35,417 nt of DNA, from assembly GCF_002116635.1 (NCBI RefSeq), contig NZ_LQPW01000168.1, positions 1 to 35,417 of the forward strand. The letters run 5' to 3'. The notes under the pieces were generated by a model. It was not told the DNA's origin and searched no databases. It saw only the letters and a program-made list of their open reading frames with translations. The stretch is from Mycobacterium szulgai. GTDB taxonomy: Bacteria; Actinomycetota; Actinomycetes; Mycobacteriales; Mycobacteriaceae. The position numbers and the translations under genes are program-made. Positions 1 to 8,459 of the stretch are shown one piece after another (the stretch's first letter is position 1; each line of letters opens with the position of its first letter).

Positions 1-2
1 GG

Positions 3-1451
3 TCCGGCGGGACCGGCGGTGCGGGCGGCGTGGGCGGCGCCAATTCGGGATGGTTCGGTCTCGGTGCGTTGTTCGGTTCGGGAGGCGACGGCGGCCAGGG
101 GGGTGCCGGGGGTCTCGGCGGCAACGGCGGAGACGGCGGCACCGGTTTCGGGCTTAACGGCGGAAGCGGCGGCAACGGCGGGAACGGCGGCAGCGCGGGC
201 GCAGGCGGGGCCGGTGGGTATGCGGGAATGCTGGGATTGGGCGACGGACAAACCGGCAACGCGGGAACGGGCGGCAATGGAGGTCATGGCGGCGACGGGG
301 CTGACGGTGGCACCGTCATCGCAGTGGGAGCGCCGGGCTTAAACGGAGGTGCGGGAGGAGCCGGCGGCCACGGCGGAAGCGCCGGCGATGGCGGAATCCA
401 TGGCAGTGGCGGTAATGGCGGCCAGGGCGGCAACGGCAGCAGGGGCTACAGCTACGACACGCCGAGCATCACTGCCGGGAACGGCGGGGCTGGCGGCGAC
501 GGTGGCCACGGCGGCGCGGGTGGCGATGTCGGTACCGGCACGGGCAGCGGCGGGATCGGCGGAAACGGTGGCAGCGGCGGTCACGGCGGCGACGGCGGCT
601 GGGGCGACAGCAGCAAGGGAAGTAACACCACAAACACCTTCGGCGGGCACGGTGGCAGCGGCGGCCGCGGTGGTGGCGGCGGCGATGGAGGCGGCACCCC
701 CAATGGGGGCACCAACGGCAGTGGCGGCGACGGCGGCAGCGGCGGGAGCGCCGGGCGCGGCGGCGATAACAACTACGACTCCTCGTTCGACAATTTTGCA
801 GTCGTAGGAGGCGGCGGTGGCGGCGGTGGCGCGGGCGGGGCCGGCGGCAATGCTGGCATCGGCGTCGGCAACGGTATTGGCGGCACGGGCGGCCACGGCG
901 GCGCTGGTGGGGCCGGCGGCAAGGGCACCATCTCGGATCTGACAGTCACCGCCTATGGAAACGGCGGCAGTGGCGGTGAAGGGGGCGCCGCCGCCGGGCC
1001 CACTGGTACCGCGGGCGGATTGGGCGGGGCTGGTGGTGGTGGCGCGGCGGGCGGTGTCGCTCTGAGTTCTACAGGCTCCGGTGGGGGCGGTGGGGGCGGT
1101 GGCGCGTCGAGCTCGACTACCGGTTTGGCTGGCAATGGCGGCGCGGGCGGTGATGCCGCCAGTGTGCCGGCGTCTCCCTTTTTCAACACCGGTGGCGCAC
1201 CCGGGACGGGCGGTGACGGCACCGGTGGTGGTGGCGGCGGCGGCGCCTCGGTAAAGACCCCGGCGGGTAGTGGCGATGGTGGCCCGGGTATCAATGGTGC
1301 GGCTGGCGGCGCCGGCGGGCCTGGTGGGAAGGGCAATCCGAATAGCGGGGGCGCCGGCGGTGCCGCCGGCGCCGGCATCAATGCCGGCGGACACGGAGGC
1401 AGCACCAATGGATACGCCGAAGGCAACGGGGCCGACGGTCAGTCCGCGTAG
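3..1451 (+). CDS. PE_PGRS family protein, C-terminal PGRS region (5' end outside window)
   Basis: The frame is open from the left edge of the window to the TAG at 1449, so only the last 482 or so residues are seen. The protein is almost entirely Gly-Gly-X triplets (GGAGG, GGNGG, GGDGG, GGHGG), the signature of the mycobacterial PGRS domain. Short non-repetitive islands rich in Ser, Thr and Tyr interrupt it, for example near 430-470, 600-640 and 770-800. Several pure glycine runs occur, two of them eight or nine residues long. The N-terminal PE domain that would direct type VII secretion is not in the window. There is no C-terminal enzymatic domain: the protein ends ADGQSA. PE_PGRS proteins are typically exported and surface-associated through ESX-5; that is family knowledge. 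It converges on the polymerase gene 48 bp downstream. The family call is very safe; the individual orthologue cannot be named. Confidence 0.95.
   Translation, partial: SGGTGGAGGVGGANSGWFGLGALFGSGGDGGQGGAGGLGGNGGDGGTGFGLNGGSGGNGGNGGSAGAGGAGGYAGMLGLGDGQTGNAGTGGNGGHGGDGADGGTVIAVGAPGLNGGAGGAGGHGGSAGDGGIHGSGGNGGQGGNGSRGYSYDTPSITAGNGGAGGDGGHGGAGGDVGTGTGSGGIGGNGGSGGHGGDGGWGDSSKGSNTTNTFGGHGGSGGRGGGGGDGGGTPNGGTNGSGGDGGSGGSAGRGGDNNYDSSFDNFAVVGGGGGGGGAGGAGGNAGIGVGNGIGGTGGHGGAGGAGGKGTISDLTVTAYGNGGSGGEGGAAAGPTGTAGGLGGAGGGGAAGGVALSSTGSGGGGGGGGASSSTTGLAGNGGAGGDAASVPASPFFNTGGAPGTGGDGTGGGGGGGASVKTPAGSGDGGPGINGAAGGAGGPGGKGNPNSGGAGGAAGAGINAGGHGGSTNGYAEGNGADGQSA
30..1430 (+). repeat. PGRS coding repeat (GGC-GGX triplets)
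   Basis: This is the polymorphic GC-rich repetitive sequence that encodes the Gly-Gly-X tracts. Such tracts vary in length between strains and assemble poorly, so exact lengths here deserve caution. The long open frames on the opposite strand (339-1394 and 953-1426) come from the repeat composition and are not genes. Confidence 0.85.
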
Positions 1452-1499
1452 CCCATCTCAGCGCAGCCGGCTACTGCCAGGGCATGGTGCCGCCCTGCG

Positions 1500-2540
1500 T
1501 CACTTCGACTTGTCCTCCCTCTTCAAATCCGTGTCCCGGCTCGGCTGCACCCGTTTGGGTTCGCCAGGCATCTTCGGGTAGTTCGGCGGATACGGCATGT
1601 CGCCAAGCCCGCGCTCTTCGTCGGCTTTCACCATTTCCAGCAACGGCGCGATTGACTGAGCCACGTCGTCCATGCCCGCCCACGGATCCTCGCGGTTGGC
1701 CACCAGATCGGGAACCGTCGCCATCGTGTAGTCGTCGGGGTCGGCACCGGCCAGCTCCGCCCAGGTCAGCGGCGTCGACACCGTCGCAATCGGGGTACGG
1801 CGCACCGAATACGCCGAGGCCATCGTCCGGTCGCGGGCGTTCTGGTTGAAGTCGAGGAAGATCCGCTCGCCACGCTCCTCTTTCCACCACGACGTGGTCA
1901 CCGCTTCCGGCGCCCGGCGCTCCACCTCGCGCGCCAGCGCGATACCCGCCCGGCGCACTTGGATGAAATCCCAGTCGGTGGCGATCCGCAGAAAAACGTG
2001 TACCCCACGACCGCCGGACGTCTTCGGATAACCAACGAGCCCGAGTTCGTCCAGGAGCGGCCGCAGCACATCGACGGCAACCGCGCGCGCTTCCACGAAA
2101 CCGGTGCCGGGTTGTGGATCCAGATCGATGCGCAACTCGTCGGGATGTTCGGTGTCCGGACACCGCACCTGCCACGGGTGCAGCGTCACCGTGCCCATTT
2201 GCGCCGCCCACACAATCGCCGCCGGGTGGGTCACCTTCAGCGCGTCGGCGGTCCGGCCCGACGGAAACGTCACCCGGCACGTTTCCAGATAGTCGGGATG
2301 ATGCGCCGGCACCCGCTTCTGGTAGATCTCCTCGCCGTCGATGCCGTCGGGGAAGCGCTGCAGGTGCGTCGGCCGGTCCTTTAACGCGGTCAGCATCGGG
2401 CCACCAGCGACCGCTCGGTAGTAGTCCACGAGCCGGCCCTTGGTGCCTTTGGCACCAAGCTTGGGGAAGTAAACCTTGTCGCGGTTGGTCACCCGCACGG
2501 CGATGCCGTCGACGTCGAGTTCTTCTGCTGCAGTGGCCAT
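1500..2540 (-). CDS. LigD-type primase-polymerase (stand-alone PolD1-like, Rv3730c-type)
   Basis: A 346-residue stand-alone archaeo-eukaryotic primase (AEP) polymerase domain, related to the polymerase module of the end-joining ligase LigD. Visible family features are the catalytic acidic motif in RIDLDPQ (about residues 140-146), the SGGRGVHVF strand, the WWKEERG segment and the FLDFNQNARDRTMASAYS block carrying the third metal-binding Asp. Such enzymes extend or fill gaps, preferring ribonucleotides. The ATG at 2540 is chosen because GGAA lies six bases upstream and the product matches the length I recall for Rv3730c; a start at 2555 would add only five residues. It is divergent from ligC, separated by 36 bp, so the two probably act together in short-gap repair and share a promoter region. 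The lysine/arginine-rich C-terminus after PYPPNYPKMPGEPKRVQPS is typical of the group. Confidence 0.93.
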   Translation of the reverse strand: MATAAEELDVDGIAVRVTNRDKVYFPKLGAKGTKGRLVDYYRAVAGGPMLTALKDRPTHLQRFPDGIDGEEIYQKRVPAHHPDYLETCRVTFPSGRTADALKVTHPAAIVWAAQMGTVTLHPWQVRCPDTEHPDELRIDLDPQPGTGFVEARAVAVDVLRPLLDELGLVGYPKTSGGRGVHVFLRIATDWDFIQVRRAGIALAREVERRAPEAVTTSWWKEERGERIFLDFNQNARDRTMASAYSVRRTPIATVSTPLTWAELAGADPDDYTMATVPDLVANREDPWAGMDDVAQSIAPLLEMVKADEERGLGDMPYPPNYPKMPGEPKRVQPSRDTDLKREDKSK

Positions 2541-2576
2541 ATCTGATTCCAGCACGTCGCAGGCAAGAATGAACCA

Positions 2577-3662
2577 ATGGACTTACCTGTGATGCCGCCG
2601 GTTTCGCCGATGCTGGCCAAGTCGGTCAAGACGATCCCGGCGGATGCTTCGTACGAACCGAAATGGGATGGCTTCCGGTCCATCTGCTTTCGCGACGGCG
2701 ACGAAGTGGAGCTGGGCAGCCGCAACGAACGGCCGATGACCCGCTACTTCCCGGAATTGGTCGCCGCGGTCAAGGCCGAGCTGCCGCCCCGCTGCGTGAT
2801 CGACGGCGAGATCGTGATCGCCACCGACCACGGGCTGGATTTCGAAGCGCTGCAACAGCGTATCCACCCCGCCGATTCGCGGGTGCGGCTGCTCGCCGAG
2901 CAGACGCCGGCCTCCTTCATCGCCTTCGACCTGCTCGCCCTCGGGGACGACGACTACACCGCCCGCCCGTTCAGCGAGCGCCGCTGCGCACTCGTCGACG
3001 CGCTGAACGACGCGGGCCGTTCGATACATGTCACGCCCGCAAGCACCGATCTGGCGACCGCGCAGCGATGGTTCGACGAGTTCGAAGGCGCCGGGCTGGA
3101 CGGCGTCGTCGCCAAACCGCTGGGGGTCACCTATCAACCCGACAAGCGGGTGATGTTCAAGATCAAGCACGAGCGCACCGCCGATTGCGTGGTGGCCGGC
3201 TACCGGGTGCACAAGTCCGGCGATGACGCGATCGGCTCGCTACTGCTCGGGCTCTATCAGGATGACGGCCAACTCGCATCGGTCGGCGTGATCGGCGCGT
3301 TTCCGATGGCCGAACGGCGCCGGCTGTTCACCGAACTGCAGTCACTGGTCACCGGTTTCGACGGGCACCCGTGGAACTGGGCCGCACACGAGGCCGGCGA
3401 ACGCACACCCCGCAAGAACGAGTTCTCCCGCTGGAACGTCGGCAAGGACCTTTCGTTCGTGCCGCTGCGTCCGGAACGGGTGGTCGAGGTGCGCTATGAC
3501 CACATGGAAGGCGCGCGCTTTCGGCACACCGCCCAGTTCAACAGGTGGCGTCCCGACCGCGAACCACGCTCGTGCACCTACGAACAACTAGAGCAACCAG
3601 TCACTTTCAGCCTGGACGACATCGTGCCCGGGCTTGGTAGCAACAATGCCGATAAGCCGTAA
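2577..3662 (+). CDS. ligC: ATP-dependent DNA ligase LigC
   Basis: A 361-residue ATP-dependent DNA ligase. Motif I is EPKWDGFRS, with the adenylated lysine at residue 29 (K-x-D-G). Later motifs are visible: CVIDGEIV (motif III region), FIAFDLLAL, GLDGVVAKP (motif IV) and the MFKIK/TADCVV block (motif V). It has only nucleotidyltransferase and OB-fold domains and no DNA-binding, polymerase or nuclease extension. That separates it from LigB and LigD and matches LigC (Rv3731). It seals nicks, probably behind the divergent PolD-like polymerase; in M. smegmatis LigC has been implicated in base-excision and ribonucleotide-patch repair rather than as the main end-joining ligase. The ATG at 2577 gives MDLPV, the N-terminus I recall for the family. 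Downstream is a predicted leaderless gene with its own -10, so they are probably separate transcripts. Confidence 0.95.
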   Translation: MDLPVMPPVSPMLAKSVKTIPADASYEPKWDGFRSICFRDGDEVELGSRNERPMTRYFPELVAAVKAELPPRCVIDGEIVIATDHGLDFEALQQRIHPADSRVRLLAEQTPASFIAFDLLALGDDDYTARPFSERRCALVDALNDAGRSIHVTPASTDLATAQRWFDEFEGAGLDGVVAKPLGVTYQPDKRVMFKIKHERTADCVVAGYRVHKSGDDAIGSLLLGLYQDDGQLASVGVIGAFPMAERRRLFTELQSLVTGFDGHPWNWAAHEAGERTPRKNEFSRWNVGKDLSFVPLRPERVVEVRYDHMEGARFRHTAQFNRWRPDREPRSCTYEQLEQPVTFSLDDIVPGLGSNNADKP

Positions 3663-3695
3663 TACAAATGCGAACACTTTTCGCGCGACACACCT

Positions 3696-3701
3696 TAGGC
3701 T
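3696..3701 (+). promoter_or_regulatory. -10 hexamer of a predicted leaderless transcript
   Basis: TAGGCT (TANNNT type) ends six bases before the ATG at 3708, and no Shine-Dalgarno sequence is visible. In mycobacteria this spacing usually means the start codon is at or next to the transcript start. Confidence 0.55.
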
Positions 3702-3707
3702 GGCGCA

Positions 3708-4142
3708 ATGCATATAGCCGCATTGTTCGTGGCCGGCACGGCCACCCTCGATGGCGCCGCGATTAACGCCACCCAAATCCCTACGACCAGCTACGACGTC
3801 GACCAGATCCCCATGTGGTTGACGGTTCCGGTAGTCCTGGTGGTGCACGCGCCGGCCGGTGGCGACTACGACCCGCAGATCTATGTCGTCTGCAAGGACC
3901 CCACCGGTGAGCGACGCGGAGCGATCCGCTCGATTTGGGACTGGCCCGATGAAGACAACAAGCCATCGAAGTACCGCTGCTTCACCTACGACCTGTCGTT
4001 CGCCATCGAGTCCGAGGGTGAGTACACGGTCGGCGCCTATCGCGACGCGGAAGCCACCGACGAGTTGGGTACACCCATACCGCTGGCGATCAGGCTGGGC
4101 GGCCCGCGCGTAGCCGGCAACAACGGGTCCGGGGCAGACTAG
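3708..4142 (+). CDS. Small beta-rich protein of unknown function (DUF6941-like)
   Basis: A 144-residue protein without a signal peptide or membrane segment. It is predicted to be mostly beta strand (WLTVPVVLVVHAP, YDPQIYVVCKDP, GEYTVGAYRD, IPLAIRL). The N-terminal pattern (HIAALFVAGTATLDGAAIN, a short gap, then a hydrophobic strand and a charged PTGERRG turn) resembles the two smaller proteins at 28857 and 34618, so all three may be one single-domain family. I recall DUF6941 for such proteins, but this copy is more divergent than the other two. The ATG at 3708 follows a well-placed -10 and appears leaderless. It converges on the P450 gene 10 bp away. Function is unknown. Confidence 0.75.
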   Translation: MHIAALFVAGTATLDGAAINATQIPTTSYDVDQIPMWLTVPVVLVVHAPAGGDYDPQIYVVCKDPTGERRGAIRSIWDWPDEDNKPSKYRCFTYDLSFAIESEGEYTVGAYRDAEATDELGTPIPLAIRLGGPRVAGNNGSGAD

Positions 4143-4152
4143 GTCGAGCGAA

Positions 4153-5397
4153 TCACACCGCGACCGCCAACTCCGCTAACCCGCGCAGGGTGACGTTGGG
4201 TTTGTAATGTGGCTTGTGGTCCAGTAACCGCGCGTCGGGGAAGCGTGCGGTCACTGCCGCCAGCGCGACGCCCGCTTCCAGCCGCGCCAGCGGAGCGCCC
4301 AGGCAATAGTGCGCGCCGAGGCCAAATCCCAAGTGGCGCATCGCGCCTCGATCCGGGTCGAAGACGTCGGGCCGGTCGAATTCGGTCCCGTCGCGCTGCG
4401 CGGCGGCCAGCAGCAACATCATGGTGTCGCCCTTGGGCACCGTGAGTTCCCCAATCGTCATGTCCTCGAGCGCAATTCGGCTCGTCAACTGCACCGGCGG
4501 GTCGTACCGCATTGTCTCCTCAACGACAGCAGGGGCGCGACCGGCGTCGGCACCCAGCGCGGTCCATTGCGGGCGGTGCCGCAACAGCGCCAAGATGGCG
4601 TTCGCGATCAGGTTCACCGTGGTCTCATGTCCGGCGATCAGCAGCAGCTGGCAGGTGGCCACGATCTCTTCGGTGGTCAGCTGGTCGCCGGCCTCCTCCA
4701 CCGCTACCAGAGCCGACATCAGGTCGTCGCCGGGACGGGCGCGCCGTTGCTCGATCAGGTCCCGCAGGTAACTTCGCAACCACCGGCCGGCTTGCAGTCG
4801 CTCTTCGACACCGACCTCCGATTCGCCGTTGAAGGAGACGAATGGGTCCAACGCCTGCGCCAGCTGACCCGATGCACGGCTGAATTGCGGCTCGTCTTCC
4901 AGCGGCACGCCGAGCAACCGGCAGATCACGGCTACCGGCAGCGGGTAGGCGAAGTCGCGAATGACGTCGAATTGGCCGTTTTCGGCCACCCGGTCCAGCA
5001 ATCCGTCCACGAGTGCGCTGATGTCGGGTTGCAGTGCGTTGACCACCTTCGGTACGAACGCCTTGCTGACCAGTCTGCGCAGCCGGGTGTGGTCCGGCGC
5101 GTCGAGAAATATGAATCCCGGGGGCCCCAGCGGCCGTATCTGTGCACCATTGCCGATCGCGCGTTGGGCCTCGGTGGAATTGAGTTGGTCGCTGCTGGAC
5201 GCGTGGTGGCGCAGCACCTCGTCGCAGTGCCGATACGCCGAGAAGACGGCGAGATTGGCGCTCGGCAGCAGAAACGGCCCGTGCTCGCGAAACTCGGCGT
5301 AAACCGGATACGGGTCGGCCCGGTTGGCCGGGTCCATCAGCTGCTGCAAGAGCGCTTGCGATTCCACCTGAACACTCGGGGAGGTCGTCATCTGCAC
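4153..5397 (-). CDS. Cytochrome P450 (bacterial class I type)
   Basis: A 414-residue soluble P450 of normal bacterial length. The I-helix motif is AGHETT, the K-helix ExxR is in EETMRYDPP, and the heme loop is FGLGAHYCLGAPLAR, with the axial cysteine at residue 365. It would need an external ferredoxin and reductase, and none is encoded nearby. The substrate cannot be read from the sequence. The annotated start is a GTG with AGG six bases upstream; an ATG two codons later (5391) is equally plausible. The gene lies, with its small convergent neighbour, between ligC and the DUF2330 gene, which I recall as adjacent in M. tuberculosis, so it belongs to a variable insertion. It is divergent from the DUF2330 gene across 86 bp. 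Confidence 0.94.
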   Translation of the reverse strand: MQMTTSPSVQVESQALLQQLMDPANRADPYPVYAEFREHGPFLLPSANLAVFSAYRHCDEVLRHHASSSDQLNSTEAQRAIGNGAQIRPLGPPGFIFLDAPDHTRLRRLVSKAFVPKVVNALQPDISALVDGLLDRVAENGQFDVIRDFAYPLPVAVICRLLGVPLEDEPQFSRASGQLAQALDPFVSFNGESEVGVEERLQAGRWLRSYLRDLIEQRRARPGDDLMSALVAVEEAGDQLTTEEIVATCQLLLIAGHETTVNLIANAILALLRHRPQWTALGADAGRAPAVVEETMRYDPPVQLTSRIALEDMTIGELTVPKGDTMMLLLAAAQRDGTEFDRPDVFDPDRGAMRHLGFGLGAHYCLGAPLARLEAGVALAAVTARFPDARLLDHKPHYKPNVTLRGLAELAVAV

Positions 5398-5470
5398 AGT
5401 TTGCCTGCGTTATCTGAGAACGCCTGAGAACACCGGATGCAAAGTCCGGGGCCTCCGACATTCCTCCGCG

Positions 5471-5476
5471 TAGCAT
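5471..5476 (+). promoter_or_regulatory. -10 hexamer of a predicted leaderless transcript
   Basis: TAGCAT is followed by exactly seven bases and then the ATG at 5484. No ribosome-binding site lies between, so the mRNA is probably leaderless. Confidence 0.5.
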
Positions 5477-5483
5477 CGGCGGA

Positions 5484-6536
5484 ATGGCGATGCGTCGTGG
5501 GGGCCGCTTAGGGATCGTTGTCGTCGTCCTGGCCGCCATGATGGTCCTGGCGCCGCCGAGCTATGCATGCGCATGTGGTGCCGCGATCGCTCCGGCAGGC
5601 GCGCAGGCAACGATGAACCATGAAGTCGCGCTGGTGCATTGGGACGGGACCGCCGAGAACATCCTGATGCAAGTTGCGATGAATACCTCTACCGACAACG
5701 TCGCTTTGGTGGTGCCGACGCCCACCCCGGCGACCGTCTCGGCCGGCGACAAGGCCGCATTCTCCGAACTCGAGGAACTCAGCTCGCCGCACATACAGCA
5801 CCAGCGGCACTTGCGACTCAAGATGTTGCTGGGTGCGCGCTACTCCGCAGCGCATGAGGGCGCGATGGCGGCGGCCAGGGCCCCGGAGGTCATCAACCAG
5901 GTGCACCTGGGACCGCTGGAGGCCACCACACTGGCCGGCGGTGATCTCGCGGGTCTGCAGCAGTGGTTGGCGGACAACGGATATGCCATCCGGCCGGAAG
6001 TGGCCGAGGCGCTGGATCCCTATGTGCGCGACGGATGGGCGTTCGTCGCGATGCGCCTGACCAGCGCCGCCCCGATACAAGGGGGCCTCGACCCGGTGCG
6101 ACTCACCTTCCGGTCGTCACAGTTGGTATATCCGATGCGCCTTTCGGTCGCCGCCCAGGAACCGCAGCACGTCACCATCTTCACGTTGTCCGATCACCGG
6201 CAGCAGCGCACCGACGCCGACGTGAGCGGCCAAACCACCACGGTCCAGTTCGCCGGCAACATAGGCCAATCCGTTCACGAGTCGCTGCTGCGCGAATTCG
6301 CCGGCAATCACGGGGCGTATCTGACCAAGACCCAGACCGACATCTATCAGACGTCGAAAATCACATCGGATTTCATTTTCGCCAACGCTCCCAACGACGA
6401 TGCCTTCCGGCAGGTGGTCGTCGTAAACGACTACATCGACATCCCGATCGAGCTCATCGTATTGGCCGCGATAGTGATTGCCGTCGTCGCTGTGGTGATT
6501 GTATTGCTACTGCGCACCCGACGCGTTCATCCCTAG
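5484..6536 (+). CDS. Exported, C-terminally anchored DUF2330-like protein (Rv3732-type)
   Basis: A 350-residue membrane protein. The first 30 residues are a classical signal sequence: a twin-arginine-poor basic start (MAMRRGG), the hydrophobic stretch LGIVVVVLAAMMVLAPP, and a probable cut near SYA-CACG. The mature protein begins with a cysteine-rich CACG segment typical of DUF2330. A hydrophobic helix near residues 320-345 (ELIVLAAIVIAVVAVVIVLLL) followed by RTRR predicts a C-terminal anchor with the body outside the membrane. No catalytic motif is recognised and the function is unknown. It sits where Rv3732 lies in M. tuberculosis. Its stop codon shares the palindrome CTAG with the stop of the convergent Nudix gene. 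Confidence 0.85.
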   Translation: MAMRRGGRLGIVVVVLAAMMVLAPPSYACACGAAIAPAGAQATMNHEVALVHWDGTAENILMQVAMNTSTDNVALVVPTPTPATVSAGDKAAFSELEELSSPHIQHQRHLRLKMLLGARYSAAHEGAMAAARAPEVINQVHLGPLEATTLAGGDLAGLQQWLADNGYAIRPEVAEALDPYVRDGWAFVAMRLTSAAPIQGGLDPVRLTFRSSQLVYPMRLSVAAQEPQHVTIFTLSDHRQQRTDADVSGQTTTVQFAGNIGQSVHESLLREFAGNHGAYLTKTQTDIYQTSKITSDFIFANAPNDDAFRQVVVVNDYIDIPIELIVLAAIVIAVVAVVIVLLLRTRRVHP

Positions 6537-7000
6537 CGCGCCAAGTGCACTTGCAACCGGTCGAGAAACGGCCGCTGCCCCTTGAGTAGCTTCTCGTGAG
6601 CCTGCGCCACCGAAAACCAGCCCACCCGGTCGACTTCGGGAAACTCCCGCAGCTTGCCCGAGCCTTTCGGCCACTCGATTTCGAACGTATTGCTGCGCGC
6701 GTCGGTGATGTCGAGGTCGCCGCGGACCGCGAACGCGGTCACCGTCTTGCCGCCGGCCTGCTTCACCGAGCCCAAATCGATACGCGGCCCGTCGGGCACC
6801 GCCAGCCCGAGCTCCTCGGCGAACTCACGTTGCGCCGCCAGCCACGGATCTTCGTCGTCGCCGTACTCACCCTTGGGAATTGACCAGGCGCCGTCGTCTT
6901 TTCGGGCCCAGAAGGGACCGCCCGGGTGCGCGATGAGCACCTCGACGGCACCAGCGGCGCTCCCGCGGTACAGCAGCAGGCCCGCGCTGAGTTTGGCCAT
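6533..7000 (-). CDS. Nudix hydrolase (Rv3733c-type)
   Basis: A 155-residue single-domain Nudix protein. The box reads G-x5-E-x7-REFAEELGL, matching G-x5-E-x7-REUxEExGU in full, so a metal-dependent pyrophosphohydrolase is expected. The PFWARKDDGAWSIPKGE segment before the box is typical of the small (di)nucleoside polyphosphate or NTP-cleaning subgroup, but the substrate cannot be told. The ATG at 7000 lies only five bases after the tgs2 stop, so the two are almost certainly cotranscribed, as I recall for Rv3734c-Rv3733c. The 3' end overlaps the stop of the DUF2330 gene by four bases. Confidence 0.93.
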   Translation of the reverse strand: MAKLSAGLLLYRGSAAGAVEVLIAHPGGPFWARKDDGAWSIPKGEYGDDEDPWLAAQREFAEELGLAVPDGPRIDLGSVKQAGGKTVTAFAVRGDLDITDARSNTFEIEWPKGSGKLREFPEVDRVGWFSVAQAHEKLLKGQRPFLDRLQVHLAR

Positions 7001-7005
7001 GGTTG

Positions 7006-8367
7006 TCAGACGCCGACGGCCTGTTCCAAATCCTTCAGCGACGACTCCAGGTGCGCAAGCAACCGCTGCAGGTGCGGCACACTGCGCCGGCAGCCGACCA
7101 GTCCGAAATCGAGACTGTCGGCGTTGTTGACCAGGGTGATGTTCAGCGCCTGCCCATCGGGGATGTTCGACAGCGGGTAGCTGCCGTCGAGCTTGGCGCC
7201 GCCGTAGTACAGCGGCTGCGACGGCCCAGGCACGTTGGAGATGACGATGTTGAACGGCGGCGGCACGGTGGACAGGAAGCCCGGAACACCCGCCAGCGCC
7301 AGAGGCATCATGTTCAGCGCCGACAATGCCAGCACCTGCAGCCGCGGCAGGTCGGCGAGCACCTTCTTGTTGCCGCGCATGGAGTCACTGATCACCTGAA
7401 TCCGTTGCGCCGGGTCATCGACGTCGGTGGCGAGGTTGCACAGGATGCTGCCGACCCTATTACCCCCGTCGTCGGCCTCCTTCTCCGAACGCAGGCTTAC
7501 CGGAACCATCGCGACCAGCGGGGTGGCCGGCAGCGCATCCTGCTCGATCAGGTAGTAACGCAACGCACCGGAACACATCGCCAGCACCGCGTCGTTGAAG
7601 GTCACCCCGGCGGCCCTCTTGACGTTCTTGATGCGATCCAGCGACCAGGACTGAGCCGCACACCGGCGGGCTCCGCCGATTTTCACGTTGAACATGGTGT
7701 GCGGTGCCGCGAACGGCAGGGTCAGCTGCTGTTCGATCAGGGCGCCGCGGGCCAGCCTCAGCGTCGAAGGGGCAAGTCCCACAACAGATCCCGCCAACTT
7801 GGCCAACATATCCAGCGGTGACGAGGACCCCGACGACGGCTCGCGCGGCGGCCGGGGCAAGCTCCACATGGCCCGCACTTCGGTGTCGTCCGGGTCCGGC
7901 GACAGCGTGCGCTGCATCAGCTTCACCGCCGAAACACCGTCGATCAGCGCGTGATGCATCTTCGTGTACATGGCGAACCGGCCGTCGTTGAGTCCCTCGA
8001 CGACATGCAGTTCCCACAGTGGGCGATGACGGTCCAGCAGGCTGGTGTGCAACCGGGAACTCAGCTCGAGCAGATCACGAACGCGTCCCGGCGACGGCAG
8101 TGCCGATCGGCGCACGTGGTAGTCGACGTCGATCTCGTCGTCATACGCCCAAGCCACCCGGGCGATCCCGCCGGCGATCGTGGCGGGGTGCTTACGGAAT
8201 ACAGGCTGGAATTCATCATTGGCGACCAACGCGTCGGTGAACTGCCGCACGAACTGACCGTCGGCTCCGTCCGGCGGCTGGAACAACGACAAGCCGCCCA
8301 CGTGCATGGGGTGCTCGCGTGATTCGGCGAACAGAAACATCGAGTCGGTGGGCATCATCAGCTCCAT
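7006..8367 (-). CDS. tgs2: Wax ester synthase / diacylglycerol acyltransferase Tgs2
   Basis: A 453-residue WS/DGAT enzyme that esterifies diacylglycerol (or fatty alcohol) with acyl-CoA for storage lipid. The catalytic HHxxxDG motif is MHHALIDGVS, with His138, His139 and Asp143. The PLWELHVVEGL segment before it and the C-terminal NIVISNVPGP and LVGCRRSVPHL motifs are standard for the family. It closely matches the M. tuberculosis Tgs2 (Rv3734c) sequence as I remember it, including the MELMMP start. The ATG at 8367 is therefore preferred over an in-frame GTG at 8373. It is followed after five bases by the Nudix gene, and lies divergent from the AraC-type regulator, which may control it. A second paralogue is at 11846. 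Confidence 0.93.
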   Translation of the reverse strand: MELMMPTDSMFLFAESREHPMHVGGLSLFQPPDGADGQFVRQFTDALVANDEFQPVFRKHPATIAGGIARVAWAYDDEIDVDYHVRRSALPSPGRVRDLLELSSRLHTSLLDRHRPLWELHVVEGLNDGRFAMYTKMHHALIDGVSAVKLMQRTLSPDPDDTEVRAMWSLPRPPREPSSGSSSPLDMLAKLAGSVVGLAPSTLRLARGALIEQQLTLPFAAPHTMFNVKIGGARRCAAQSWSLDRIKNVKRAAGVTFNDAVLAMCSGALRYYLIEQDALPATPLVAMVPVSLRSEKEADDGGNRVGSILCNLATDVDDPAQRIQVISDSMRGNKKVLADLPRLQVLALSALNMMPLALAGVPGFLSTVPPPFNIVISNVPGPSQPLYYGGAKLDGSYPLSNIPDGQALNITLVNNADSLDFGLVGCRRSVPHLQRLLAHLESSLKDLEQAVGV

Positions 8368-8459
8368 GCACACATTAGATCGCGATGTGCTGGTAAAGCG
8401 GTAGCAGCCAGCTGTGATGCCCTTGACAGGGCCACCTTGTTCCGCTGAGGGTCAACTGC

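Noticed and set aside
339..1394. 351-codon minus-strand frame in the PGRS region
   Set aside because: Ala/Thr-rich product of reading the Gly-Gly repeats backwards; no homology signal.
1..1451. CRISPR array or tandem intergenic repeats
   Set aside because: The repeats are coding Gly-Gly-X triplets without spacer-repeat periodicity.
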